The notes beneath the pieces were generated by a model that ran no database searches, was not told where the DNA came from, and saw nothing but the letters and a program-made list of their open reading frames with translations. From Cladorrhinum sp. PSN259 (Eukaryota > Ascomycota > Sordariomycetes > Sordariales > Podosporaceae), in contig MU867077.1 in NCBI GenBank assembly GCA_033725935.1, positions 62,001 to 126,000 of the forward strand: a stretch of DNA of 64,000 bases. The letters run 5' to 3'. Shown in pieces: positions 33,346-45,000 of this stretch. Both the position numbers and the translations under genes were made by a program. The first letter of the stretch is position 1. Each line of letters starts with the position of its first letter.

Positions 33346-36300
33346 GTAGTAAATACTTTTTTTTTCTAGAATAAAGGGGGAGGGGGTGTGAAAAGGGGAG
33401 TGGTGTTATATAATAAAATTGACAAAGACATCTTTCAAAACACTTTCACCTCCCTTTGATGACTTATCTACTTGAATCCTTCATTCAGTTGATCATTTTC
33501 TTAAATCCCACAATGCAACTAAAATATGGCAGTTTGAAAACAATGTTGTCAATAAGTCACACTCACGCTCACATTTCATCCACGGAAAACATAAGCAAAA
33601 AAACCCCCAACCGGATTTTTGTTTCACTTTTTTTTTTTCTATAATATATAACGCAACGTCATCATTTGCTTTTCTTTGTCGGTTTCCTTGGACAAAAACC
33701 CACCAAAAAAAGAAGCGGGATTTTTTTTCAAGTCTAAAACCCCCCAACATTCGTCACACGAGGAAGGACGAGGAGGAGGAGGAGGAGGAAAGCTCCACGC
33801 CGAATGGAAGTGTGTGCGTGGGGAAAGAGGGGGGGGGGGGGGGGGTTGAGCCTTAAAAGAGACTCCAAATGGGGGAATACGCTTGGTGTGTGTTTTAGCG
33901 ATACTGTGTGGAAGGATAGATGGTTGTGGGTATATGGTCGCATGGGCTTTTACCATTCGAATTCGAATTCTCATTGCTGTATGGACAAACTAAAACTTCG
34001 GATAACGGGAAACAGAATGGGAATATGCAGAGCAGAGTTGTAAAAAGTTCGGGTTTTCCGGGTTCCCGCCATCATGTACAATTGTTCCTTATGTGTTGTG
34101 TTACAGTCTTACGAACCTCTCTTTGCAAAAACCAAACAGGGAGAAAGGAATGCGGATTGCCGTGAGTTACCCGTAACCTAGGCATACCTATAAAATGCCA
34201 AAAGCGCTCACTCACATGTTGCGGATCTCCCTGCGGCTGTGATACAGCGGGTATACACCCCCGTTCCCGGAGCCCGTTCGCTTTGCCGTCGGCGACTGAT
34301 ATGTATGTATGTCTCCACATGCATGCAAGCATACATACATGAACACGGCAGAGCTCGGAGACCATGCATTATACATTCATGAAGTGTAGAAAACAGGAAA
34401 TGTAAATTTGTGTGTTTGATAGGGCATCACACCACATCAGACACACACACACTCACTCACACATACAACTTACACACTCATGATAAAACAAATACTTGTC
34501 GTTGTTCCGGGTTCTGCGGGGAAATTATACCAACCAAGATGAACCCCGCCGGTCCGATCGATAGTGGTAGATCATCAAGCTAGGAAGAAGACTGAGACCG
34601 ATATGGAGTCGGTCACATCATGTGTGGATATTCTTCAACTCTCCTTTTTCCTTGGTGTGTGATACCTGTCAAGTCATGGGTTTTCCAGAAATGTTTATTT
34701 GATGGTTGACGATGAAAGCATTGTGTTGCGTACTTTGCTTCACATCCGTACCAGACGTGGGGGAATCTCTGAATGCTGAATGGGGTCAAACTTATCCACA
34801 ATCAGTTCACAAACAGGCCAAGTCCCTGTGACTGAAGATGTGCTGCGCGATGATAATCCGGGGGTGGCAAAACGTGTCCCGGCTGCAACATGGGGAAACA
34901 ACGTGGTTGCTTGAAGACTGAAGAATGGCCGGCCGGTTATTTTTCTTCTTTGTCGGCCACTGTGCTTGGTTCTGAACTTACAAACAGAGCATTGTTGTGG
35001 AAGTGACCAATGCGCGACGCTGAGGGCCATGAAGTGAGATTGATAATAATGATAGGCCGGGCGAAAGAGGTGGGAGGGTCACCTGGCTGGACTCAACCAT
35101 GTACACTGTACCAAGTCAGAAACAACCAATCGGATGAGCGCTTGAAGGGGGTGTGCGTTGATTGTATGGACAGAGTTAGATGAACAAACTGCACTGTAGG
35201 GAAGAACATGCCGCTGATGAATGCGACGACGCACCCCAACTCTGCAGGAATACGGTCGCTTTTGTTTCCCCACGAGTCACCCACTGACTCCCACCTCTTG
35301 ATCTGAGGTGAGCTAATAATATGGGATCTCAGTTGCGAATGCAGGCACTGCCCATCTGGATTAATATGGAAGGTCTCGCGTCCAGGTAGTCAAGAACTCG
35401 CAAGCAGCGGGGGGTTACAATGTGTGACGATCACCCAGACGAATGATAGATAATGGAATGTATCGGTCGCGCGGGCGAGGGGGTTCCTTATCAGTGCCGG
35501 CAGCACATGTGCTGGGGTCTAGCTTCCAATTGGGGGCTGGCGAAGGATAAAGAGAGGGGAGAATGGAGAGAAACAATGCGACGTATGGAGAAAGTGTCCT
35601 GCATTGACAACCGCAACTACAGGCACGGGGTGTCGCCGTTGGCCAGGAATACGGATGAATCAAAAGTCCCACCAACTCGAAAACGGCCTTTGGGATCTTT
35701 GGATGGAATGCAAAGGAAGATTCGATTTGAAACATACACTCTTCCGTGGAAGAATCGCCGAAATCCTTTCCCCCTTCCGTCATTGATACTGAGGAGAGTG
35801 AGCACTGCCCAGGCCAGGCCTCAGATGGGTGTCAGTGGTGGTTGGAAGGATTGATGCGAGACGGAGAGAGACTTGGAAGGTACCTTGCTGGCTACCTTAC
35901 GGAGCGCGGAATGACCGGTCTGCAAGACGTTCCCAGGAAACTGGGCGGACTCGCCCTGAATGCAACCTGGGCCTCCATTTCGCACCGTGCACTTACACAA
36001 CCCAGGCCACTGCCAGGGCAAAGACCAAAATCAGGAACTCCACAGATACTTGCCAATTTGAGCCGTGATATCGGCGCAAATGGATGATTGATTGACCTTA
36101 TCAGCCAAACCCTAATGAATGTTGTGGGCAAACTACACAAATCACGGGGTATCGTTTGTGGAGGCCATTTTTCTTTCACGTCAAAAAAAGCAACGTTTTG
36201 CAGACTAACAGACGGTGAGACTCAGCAACACTCAACAGCAACGACCTTGAAAGCCATCCAAACAAAGGGGCTTCTAGATTAAAGCGAAAATGGCAAATGG

Positions 36301-36988
36301 CAAAATTGAGCAAGGGCTTTGTAACCAGTCAACCAGGCTTGCCAAGAGGCACGGTGCAAATGACATGATGGCGCTGGGCTGGTCTTGTGTTCACACCCCA
36401 TGCCACAAAGAACAAAAGAGAGACGGCCAGGGCTTGCGCTTGCCCTGCTTTGGAGATTCTGCAGCAGGATCCAACCCTGTTGGGGTGTACCTTTCCGCGG
36501 TGAGTCGTAGTCGTACTCGCCCATCAGTCAGCGCTGTGGGAGAGTGACTGGAGGTACAGAAGTACCTCTCTGCCTGCGCTCGGTACCTACCAAGGTGGCA
36601 GGCCAGACAAAAGAGGCACACACACGTACGCCTACGGTATCGGTTTATTATTATTAGCATGGCCTCCCACCTGGGATTCCCTCTTCCTTTTTCTTGATTT
36701 CCAACAAGCAACAAACAACGCGACTTTTTTAATAACCCTTTGACTTTACCTTTCGAGAGAGTCAAATCTCTTGTCACAGAAGATCATCGCCGTAGCAGCA
36801 GCATCACCATTTCTGCCGACAACTCTGTTGTAGCTTTTATTCTTTTATAAAAGCTGCGCATTTGCTTCTGGACCTTGGTGAGTTGTGACTCAGTCTCCAG
36901 TTTGATACCTCTTTCTGCCTTCCCACCTACCCCCGTCACTCGGCCTCCCCGGCCCCACGACTCCGATCCCAATAAGACACACACCGAG
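33346..36988. other. 3.6 kb spacer with poly-G tract
   Basis: Between Top3 and Stb3-like genes, both on the plus strand. A 17-base G run (33829-33845) follows a GGA-rich run (33765-33790). TATG/CATA-type short repeats occur at 34298-34345. Open frames are short and overlap on both strands. The last few hundred bases are the Stb3-like promoter and leader, including an in-frame ATG at 36875. No gene is seen. Confidence 0.55.
33829..33845. repeat. G17 homopolymer
   Basis: Seventeen G in a row on the plus strand, preceded by repeated GGA units. The tract could form a G-quadruplex on the transcript strand of Top3's 3' region. Confidence 0.9.
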
Positions 36989-38293
36989 ATGGCTCTCGCG
37001 AGCAGCAGCACTCCTTCCCACAATATTTCCCTAAAAAAGCGACATAGCCCGTCATCTTCATCAGCATCATACTCTATCCGTCGCACCGTGCGTGGCTCGA
37101 TCAGGAATGCTAATACACGGCTGCGCCGCATTACAGAAACGTCCCGAAGCAACCTCCCACCAACAAGCGTCAATATGGCAACCATGGCATCTGCTGCTCG
37201 CGATATCGCGACGACCCCCTTTGGCCGAGACAACTTAACTGCTGTAGCGGCCCGGAGTGTCCCTGTGACAAACCACCCAACCGACCTGCCCACCCCTCCA
37301 AACTCGATATCGCCGAACCTCCCTCCGCACGGCCTCAAGGCCCAGCTGCAGAGGGCGCGCCTCGAATCGGTTGACTCTGATATCGATCTGCATGATGCTC
37401 ACGACGAGGAGGAGCATCTGTCGGGACCTGGATCGCCTTCTTTCGACTCGACCGGCGCCATCACTTCGGCGATGCTGGCCAAGTGCCATCTGGCTGACAT
37501 ACTGTTGAACCATGGCCCTTTGCCAATTCGCCATATCATGGGCTATCTGACGACCACGGTTCCGGGATTCGCTGGCATCCCTCCGACGAAAGCACGGAGG
37601 CTAGTCGTCGGCGCCCTGGAAGGGAAGGGGAGCGGGGGTGAAGGTGGTGGGCAGGATGGTGACGTGGAATTCATCAAGGTGGGCTGGGGCAGGTGGCATG
37701 CGAAGCGGATGAACAAGGGCAGGGCTTCGGCTCGAAATGTCCCGTCTCGTCGCTCCTCCCCCGGCGGAACCCCTTATCCAGTAAACAGCATTCCCATCCT
37801 CAAGGGTGCCGGGTGGAACCCGGAACGGTCTAGACTCGCCGCCATGCTGGGCACGAGCGTGGGTGGCGCCTCCTCGGCAGCCTTTTCCTACGACGACCGG
37901 CACCACGACGACCAGCACATGGACATGATGGATCATGAGGCTGACAAGATGTCGCTCGACGGATCCGGATCTGCATCGTGCTCTGAGGCACCCGATGATG
38001 ATGATTTTGGTCTCAAGAATGACGACCCCGAGGACGCAACCGACGATGAGGACTGGGCAGCCGTCGGTGCGGCGGCGCTACGAGCGTCATCCTATCAGGC
38101 CCAGTCCAACAACCATCTTTCTTCTTTCAACAATGTATACACCAACGTCGGATTCCGCTCCTACTCGAACAGTGGGATGCTGCGCGCCCCGCAGCTCCCT
38201 TCTGGGTTTGCAGCATCAGCGTTGAGGACCATGGCTTCTGACGCACAGGAGCGCGAAGCCGTGGAGGCCCTCCTTCAGCTTGGATCCGTGTAA
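36989..38293 (+). CDS. stb3: Stb3-like Sin3-binding protein
   Basis: A single exon of 434 aa. The Stb3 domain lies at about residues 158-245: SAMLAKCHLADILLNHGPLP, IRHIMGYLTTTVPGFAGIP, PTKARRLVVGALEG and VEFIKVGWGRWHAKR. In yeast Stb3 binds the ribosomal RNA processing element (RRPE) upstream of ribosome-biogenesis genes and recruits the Sin3-Rpd3 deacetylase in response to TOR signals; the same role here is inference. The N-terminal part is Ser-rich with a basic stretch (SIRRTVRGSIRNANTRLRR); the region after the domain is acidic (EAPDDDDFGL, DDEDWAAVG). The C-terminus ends DAQEREAVEALLQLGSV. I chose the ATG at 36989 (MALASSS) since the 38-residue extension to 36875 is Pro-rich and looks like leader. 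A short Gly-rich insert (GSGGEGGGQDGD) sits inside the domain. Confidence 0.88.
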   Translation: MALASSSTPSHNISLKKRHSPSSSSASYSIRRTVRGSIRNANTRLRRITETSRSNLPPTSVNMATMASAARDIATTPFGRDNLTAVAARSVPVTNHPTDLPTPPNSISPNLPPHGLKAQLQRARLESVDSDIDLHDAHDEEEHLSGPGSPSFDSTGAITSAMLAKCHLADILLNHGPLPIRHIMGYLTTTVPGFAGIPPTKARRLVVGALEGKGSGGEGGGQDGDVEFIKVGWGRWHAKRMNKGRASARNVPSRRSSPGGTPYPVNSIPILKGAGWNPERSRLAAMLGTSVGGASSAAFSYDDRHHDDQHMDMMDHEADKMSLDGSGSASCSEAPDDDDFGLKNDDPEDATDDEDWAAVGAAALRASSYQAQSNNHLSSFNNVYTNVGFRSYSNSGMLRAPQLPSGFAASALRTMASDAQEREAVEALLQLGSV

Positions 38294-40053
38294 AAAAACA
38301 AAAAAAGCATTATCTGCATGGCTCGGCGTTTTCAACAAGATGGCGGGGCAGCATTCATCAAGATCTGATTAGTATCGCTTCGCCAAGGCTGGTGAGGCTC
38401 AATTGGGTTAAGGGGTGAACTTGGGTTTTGGCGGTGGGGGAGGTTGGATTATTCATTTTTTTCCGTTTGGGCCCGACTGCATCAATCAACATTTTTGGTA
38501 ACGGGGGAGTGGATTTTGGGTGATAAAGATTTTGGGGCGGCGCCTCTTGATCATCATCATCAACCAACGGCAGGCTGGGCAGGGGCATATGCATCTTCGA
38601 TTCGAACAACACATACATACTCGACACGCGAGCGCTGTCCTTTTTCGTCAACGATGCGACCGTTCGGAAGTCTCTCCTGCTTCTGACCGGCGCACACATT
38701 TTGATGGCTTTTTTATTTAATTTATTTTCGTCTTATCTCAACTCATCACATCACCAACACACCGCTCTTCTCGACCCGTTGACCCCTTGCGGGCATCTTT
38801 TGGATCGTCGATTTAGCTCATCCCGGATCGGCCGACAACGGATAAGTCTGGGTCCACCGCCCCGGCACGACCCGCTGGGTTGGGTGGTCCGGTTATCCAC
38901 AACCGACGCACCGGTACCGGGACGGGAACTTTATGAGTGGTCTCAAAAAACACACATTTTATACTACATTTTTTGGGGTGAAAGTGAGGGGACACGAAAC
39001 ACACCCCCTCCTCTATATATATTGTTTTAAAGATGTTGTAATGATGGGATATGGGGTTACGATTTTTAAAGACAAACATTTTATGGCCTTGAGCCCTTGG
39101 AACTTTATTTTCCTTGCGCGCTCGGTCGACTTTCTCTGAAAATGGAAATTCATCACGAACATACAAACAAGTAATCTTCTCTTGCACATACTTGATATTC
39201 ATACCCCTCTCCTTTTTCCCTTTTTTCTTCTTTTCTTTCAGCTTCTATCGATCGAGGTTTTTTTTAGTGTCAGGCACCGGCGGGAATTTGTTGGACGGAA
39301 CAGAACAACACACAACACAGGTGCGGAACCGGACCCGGACCGGGGGTGTGAGTGGTCAATGGTTGGCAGTACCATCGGCTAGTGAAGGGGAAAGACCACA
39401 GAACTCCACTCAGGCATTTGTGGCATTTTTTTCTAAATGGACGGACAATGAATTGTCCATATTGGGTTTGATACGTTTTTCTTGTACTCCTTTGTTGTTG
39501 CCATCAACGGTTATCAATGGTTGTTTGGGCATCTTTGGATTATCGAGGTGGAGGATGAAGTGAGGTGCATTTGGGGAGTGAAGATATCATAAAAGCACGG
39601 TAGCAAGCGGGGAAGGAGGTATGTCGTAGACTCGTAGGTGAAGGAGAGTCAAACTTCGGGAGATGGAGATACAAGGGGGGACGTGGCATGGTACATTCAT
39701 GTCTAATACCTTAACTGGAGTCCGTCCTCTGATGAGAACGCACAAAAGAGCAAAAAATGAGAAATCGAAATTAGTAGGCCTTTTTTTTTTTGGCCTGGAT
39801 CTGAGTACATATCCTGTTGCACGTCCGGCGACGGCGGGATATGATACTCTCTGTAAACAAGGCAGTTCGAAGGAGAACTGTCTGCATGAAAAGCATCACG
39901 TCATGTTTTACCCCGGATCAAACCAAAAAGCCTAGGATGGTCCTTGGTTCCAGGTACTCTCCTGCCATCTTCGGCTAAATATGATAGGGTATGCGGTTGT
40001 GAATATTTTATCAGAGAGAAGAAGCAGGCATATGCAAAAGAAAAAGAATTGGA
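38294..40053. other. spacer between Stb3-like gene and tRNA-Phe
   Basis: It holds the 3' region of the Stb3-like gene and unassigned sequence with T-rich runs. Overlapping open frames up to about 150 codons (for example near 39114-39563) carry no domain. No gene is seen. Confidence 0.55.
40036..40045 (-). terminator. Pol III terminator of tRNA-Phe
   Basis: On the minus strand the tRNA is followed after eight bases by TTTTT, then C and TTTT, a normal RNA polymerase III stop. Confidence 0.75.
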
Positions 40054-40163
40054 TGCGGTTTGTGTGGATCGAACACACGACCTTCAGATTATCTCTTGAT
40101 TAAGATATTTGGAAATGAAGTTGCAACTTCAGTCTGACGCTCTCCCAACTGAGCTAAACCCGC
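40054..40163 (-). tRNA. tRNA-Phe(GAA): tRNA-Phe (GAA), with intron
   Basis: The exons are 40163-40127 and 40089-40054, with a 37-base intron (40126-40090) one base after the anticodon, the standard eukaryotic position between nucleotides 37 and 38. The D arm reads TAGCTCAGTTGGGAGAGC (A box), and the T arm GTGTG-TTCGATC-CACAC (B box). The anticodon stem is TCAGA/TCTGA around loop CTGAAGA, so the anticodon is GAA. The intron contains ACTTC followed by A, complementary to the anticodon loop TGAAG, as in other tRNA-Phe introns. The acceptor stem GCGGGTT pairs with AAACCGC except for a G-A opposition at 5:68. The discriminator base is A. CCA is not encoded. The mature sequence closely resembles yeast tRNA-Phe. 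Confidence 0.96.
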
Positions 40164-41126
40164 TGCTTCTTGGTTTGTTATTGTTGTTGTTGAGATGTTT
40201 TGGAGAATTTGAGATTTTGTCAACCGCACCACACCACACCACCATACGAACGGTCCAGAGCAGAAAGGTAGTTGGATGGTGGCTGTTACGGTGACGAAAG
40301 GGAATAGGAATGGATGGATGCAATACTTTTGGGAGTGTGCGAGTACCTAGGTGATTTAAACGGGTTGGGAATGGTCATATAAACTGAGAGCTTAGGTGGG
40401 TGCGTGGGTACTGTAGGAGGCTTTGTTATGTTTTCGTACGTCTGGGCTTTGATGGTGCAGTCAGTATGGGAGGAGGAGGAGGCTCAGGAGGGGAGGGGGT
40501 TCTGGAAGTGGTGAATGAATGAAGGGAAGTCAGTACGATCATTTTTAAGACATTGAGGGGATTTAATGACGTTTAAAATGGAAGTATATGGTGTAATTGG
40601 ATGTGGTGTGCAAATTGGTTGTTGTGTGCTAGGAAGGAGTCAGTTGAGTGTGTTTGGCACAGGTTGAGTTGAAGCAGACTGTCAGTATCTTTCTTGTTGG
40701 CAACTTTATACCCAGCAACTGTTTTCCTTAGAAATGAAAAAATTATTAAAAAAAATTATTAAAATACATCAACGGTTCTTAGCATTCCATTGTTATGTAC
40801 ACAATGGTTCAAGGAACTAATCAGTTGCATGTTGCTTTCAGTATACCTTTGAGGTTGCAGTCTGGGAATAGGGGTTCCGTGACTTTGGCGGCAGGGACCG
40901 CAGGCAAAGTTGCACCTCATCTGGCAGGTTTATTGTTTTTGATCTTTTTTTTTAATATTATACCATTACGACCGCCTTCCTCTAAAAATGCATGCAGCCT
41001 TTGTCCACCTCGTACAAAGTTCTCATACATAACAATATCATTGTGCAGCTCTTAAACCCCGCGGGCACATCCCAGATCTCCCCTTTATAGCAAACCAAAC
41101 ATTTTTTATTATTATAATGAACTTGT
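40164..41126. other. spacer between tRNA-Phe and DPM2
   Basis: It holds tRNA 5' flank and the 3' region of DPM2. A/T-rich runs lie near 40735-40770. No gene is seen. Confidence 0.6.
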
Positions 41127-41533
41127 TTACGCCTTCTTCTTGGCCGCAGCGAGCTTGGCCTTGACAGCCTTCTTTCTGTTGCTGCGAATCATGACGACCG
41201 AGAGGAAAGAACCGACAACGGCCGAGCCGAGGAGGACGAGGATAACGGGAATGCGGATGGCCCAGACGCGAGGAGGGAAGAAATTCTGGAGAGGGTGGTC
41301 CGAGTCGACAAAGGGCTGTGCAAGAGAAGAATATGTTAGATTTGGATCGGATGAGAATAAGGCAGGAAATTGGGCGAGATTTACCATCAACAGAGTCCAG
41401 ATGGTGTAGTAGAGAAAGACGACGGAGGCGGCCACGAGCATGGCGAGGCCTGTAAGTTTGTCGAGCTGCAGAGAAAGAAAGGGATTAGTTTGGTTAACAA
41501 AATTGTAATGTCTGTATTGAGTACACATACCAT
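41127..41533 (-). CDS. dpm2: DPM2, regulatory subunit of dolichol-phosphate-mannose synthase
   Basis: Three exons join in frame: 41533-41531, 41465-41385 and 41315-41127 (90 aa). The first coding exon is just the ATG, followed by GTATGT and CTGCAG; intron 2 is GTAAAT..GCACAG. The protein reads MLDKLTGLAMLVAASVVFLY, giving transmembrane span 1, then the conserved loop PFVDSDHPLQNFFPPRVWAI, then span 2 (IPVILVLLGSAVVGSFLSVV) and a basic tail ending AKLAAAKKKA, a KKxx-like ER signal. Dpm2 stabilises the catalytic Dpm1 in the ER membrane for mannose donor supply (N-glycans, O-mannose, GPI anchors). Its presence suggests the organism has the multi-subunit type of synthase. The 90-residue length is right for DPM2 with a slightly longer tail. 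Confidence 0.93.
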
Positions 41534-42038
41534 CGTAGAATTATTAATTGAAACCGGATAAAGGAGCGAATGGAGTTGGATTGTTCAACGTTGGAATTGT
41601 TGGCGTTGAAAGGTTGTCGTGCTGTCTGTCGCAAGTTGGCCTGAACTTGCGAAGCTGTCCCCAGTTGGAATTGAGGCCCAGGGAAGCCAGTTGTTGCGCC
41701 ACGGTGCCCAGAAAAAAGGTGTCAGGGGTTCGCGTTTCGCGCTGCGTTCTGGCTTGCTGTCGCCTGCAAAGACACGCTCTTCAGCCTCTCAACGACACCC
41801 CGGCAGGCAGTAAAGTGGGGCGATTTTTTGTGACACCAGCCTCGCTTGCCTTCAACTTTGAAATCTTCCCCAGTTTAGAATACGTAGATGATTGCCTTCT
41901 GAGTTTTGAGGACGGTTTATGGTCACAGCTGCTCTGCTTTTTCTGCATCAGCATTTTGCCCTTCATTCACAAGATATCAGCCTGGATTCTATCACTCCCT
42001 AAACCTGATCATTTCGATCTCAATTGACGATAGGAAGG
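41534..42038. other. divergent promoter of DPM2 and CWC22
   Basis: About 500 bases between the divergent DPM2 and CWC22 start codons. Both promoters and leaders must lie here. No gene is seen. Confidence 0.65.
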
Positions 42039-45000
42039 ATGGCTACATCACAGGCACAGTCGCCGTCGCGGGAAAGCATCGAGGCAGAAGACGCATCCCC
42101 GAGTGACGACCGATCGCAGTCGCCCATTTCCAAGCGTGAGCGCGCATCATCTCGAGACCCCCCCGATGGCTCCCCATCACCTCGCCGTAGTAGATCGTCC
42201 TCCAGGGGCTCGCGCGACCGTTCACACCACAGCAACCGATCTCCATCGAGAGAGGAGGGCGACATTTCACCCCGCCGCGACCGATCCCCTTCGAGAGATT
42301 CACGCGAGATGTCACCTCCTCATCACGCCAGATCCCCCTCTAGAAACTCACGTAGCCCATCGCCCCGTTCCCGCGATCAATCACCCAGAGCTTCCCGCGA
42401 CGGCTCTCCACGTCGCACCCGGTCGCTCTCCAGAGACATGCGTGATATCTCACCACCTCGTCGAAATCGATCCTTCTCCAGAGATTCACGAGATGCTTCG
42501 CCACCTCGCCGAGACAGATCACCAAATGGACGTCAACCTCGAGAGCATTCGCCCCTTCCCCGACGCCCCGCGCCTGCTCAGCGCCGCGATGGGCCTGATA
42601 GATATCGCCCAGCACCCAGGGAACGCACTCCACCTCCTGCACCACCGGTCAAAACAGAGGAGGAGAAGCTGGCAGACGCAAGAGCAGAGTACCAGAAGCT
42701 CTTGAATCTGCGCAGTCAGGGTGTCTACCTTCCTCCCCAAAAGCTGCGCGCCCTTCAGGCAGCCATCACCGACCGGAGCAGCAAGGAGTATCAGCGCATG
42801 GCATGGGAGGCACTGAAGAAGTCTATCAACGGTCTCGTCAACAAGGTCAACACGGCCAACATCAAGTTTGTGGTGCCTGAGCTCTTTGGGGAGAATTTGA
42901 TTCGGGGTCGGGGTTTGTTCTGCCAGAGCTTGCTCAAGGCGCAACATGCCAGTTTGCCCTTTACACCAATCTACGCATGTTTGGCAGCTATTTGCAACAC
43001 CAAGTTGCCCCAAGTGGGAGAGCTGCTAGTCAAGAGGCTAATCATGCGGTTCCGGAAGGCGTTTAAGCGTAATGACAAGGCCGTTTGTCTTTCATCTACC
43101 ATGTTTATTGCCCATTTGGTCAACAACCAGGTCGTTCACGAAATGTTAGCGGCGCAGATTCTTTTGTTGTTGTTGCAGAAACCAACAGACGACAGTGTTG
43201 AGATTGCGGTTGGGTTGATGAGGGAAGTCGGGTTGTTCCTGGAGGAAATGTCGCCTACTATTGCCCATGCGGTTTTTGATCAGTTCCGAAATATTCTACA
43301 CGAGGCCGACATCGACAAGAGAACGCAGTACATGATCGAAGTGTTGTTCCAGGTTCGCAAGGACAAGTACAAGGACAACCCGGTCATAAAGGAAGAGCTA
43401 GATCTAGTCGAGGAAGAGGACCAGATTACGCACAGGATCGGTCTTGACGATGATATCACCACACAGGACACTTTGAATATTTTCAAGTTTGACCCAGACT
43501 GGGAGGCTAATGAGGAGGAGTATAAGAAGTTGAAGGCTGAAATTTTGGGCGAGGGAAGCGGCGATGAGGATGAGGATGATGACGACGAATCCGAGGAGAG
43601 CGACTCAGACGGCGAGGAGGAACAACAACAGAAGGCGATTGAAATCAAGGACCAGAGTAATGCGGATTTGGTTAACCTCAGGCGAACCATTTACCTCAGC
43701 ATTCAGTCGAGTGCCGACCCTGAGGAAGCGGCACACAAGCTCATGAAGCTACGGCTCCCTGCCGGCCAGGAGCCCGAGTTGGTCTCCATGATTGTCGAGT
43801 CGTGCGCACAGGAGAAGGTCTACCTCAAGTTCATGGGTCTTCTGGGAGAGCGGTTTGCACGGCTCAACAGGATGTGGATGGAGCTGTTTGAGGAATCCTT
43901 CGTCAAGTACTACACGACTATTCATCGTTATGAGACCAACAAACTGCGGAATATTGCCAGATTTTGGGGTCATCAGCTTGCCAACGACGCTATCGGTTGG
44001 CACGTCCTTTCGATTATTCATCTGAACGAGGAGGAGACGACAGCAGCAAGCCGTATCTTTATCAAGATTTTGTTTGAGGATTTGCAGGAGAATATGGGTT
44101 CTGTCAAGCTCAAGGCCCGACTGGCCGAGGAAACGTTGAAGCCCAGCTTAGAGGGCATCTTCCCCCACGATAACCCGCGCAATATTCGTTTCTCTATCAA
44201 TTACTTCACATCCATCAAGATGGGCTTCCTTACCGACGAGATGAGAGAGTTCTTGGCCAACATGCCTAAGCCAGCCCTCCCGGCACCAGCTGCAGACTCC
44301 GATTCAGAATCTGTATCGAGTTATTCTTCCTACTCTTCATATTCTTCGCGCTCGCGATCTCGGACACCACCTCGGAAGGCCATTGATCGTGGGCGCTCCC
44401 TCTCACGTACTCCTCCACTGCGGACCAGAGACGATTCGTATAGCCGCAGCCGTAGTCGTAGCCGCAGCTACTCTCGCTCCGTTTCTAGGAGACGTTCTTA
44501 TTCCAGATCCCCAGTCCGTCAGGGTCGTGACGATCGGTCTATTTCTAGATCTCCCGTCAGACGACCAGCCCGTGACAGAAGTTACTCTCGGTCACCCTCA
44601 CGCTCACGATCTCCTACACCAAACCGTGCTCGTGGCCGATCTGACTCTAGGTCTGTCTCGCCTGTTGCTGGCCCATCAACAAAGCGTCGGAGAGATGACT
44701 CGTACAGCCGCAGCAGAAGTAGGAGTATCAGACGAACTCGGAGCCCCCCAGCTCCTCAATGGCGTCGGGATGATTCGGTGAGCAGTAAGGGTGGCCGTTC
44801 ACCGCCTGCTCGGAAGCAGAGGCGGTACTCTCGATCTCCGTCGCCGGTGAGGAAGGATGCTAGACCTCGGAGATCATCGCATTCAAGATCGAGATCCAGG
44901 TCGCCTGTGCCTCGAGGTGGTGGTGCCGCTACTGCTGCCACTTCTGGACCTGGTCGGTACAGGCAGCGGGATAGCCCGCCGCCTCGTGGTGGACGTGGAA

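Noticed and set aside
33346..33430. Extra intron extending the Top3 C-terminus beyond 33345
   Set aside because: A GTAAGT donor follows CAGGG, but the resulting tail is short, has no conserved sequence and is not needed for a normal Top3 length.
42024..42038. Five-codon N-terminal extension of CWC22
   Set aside because: It relies on a TTG start; the ATG at 42039 is the first normal start.
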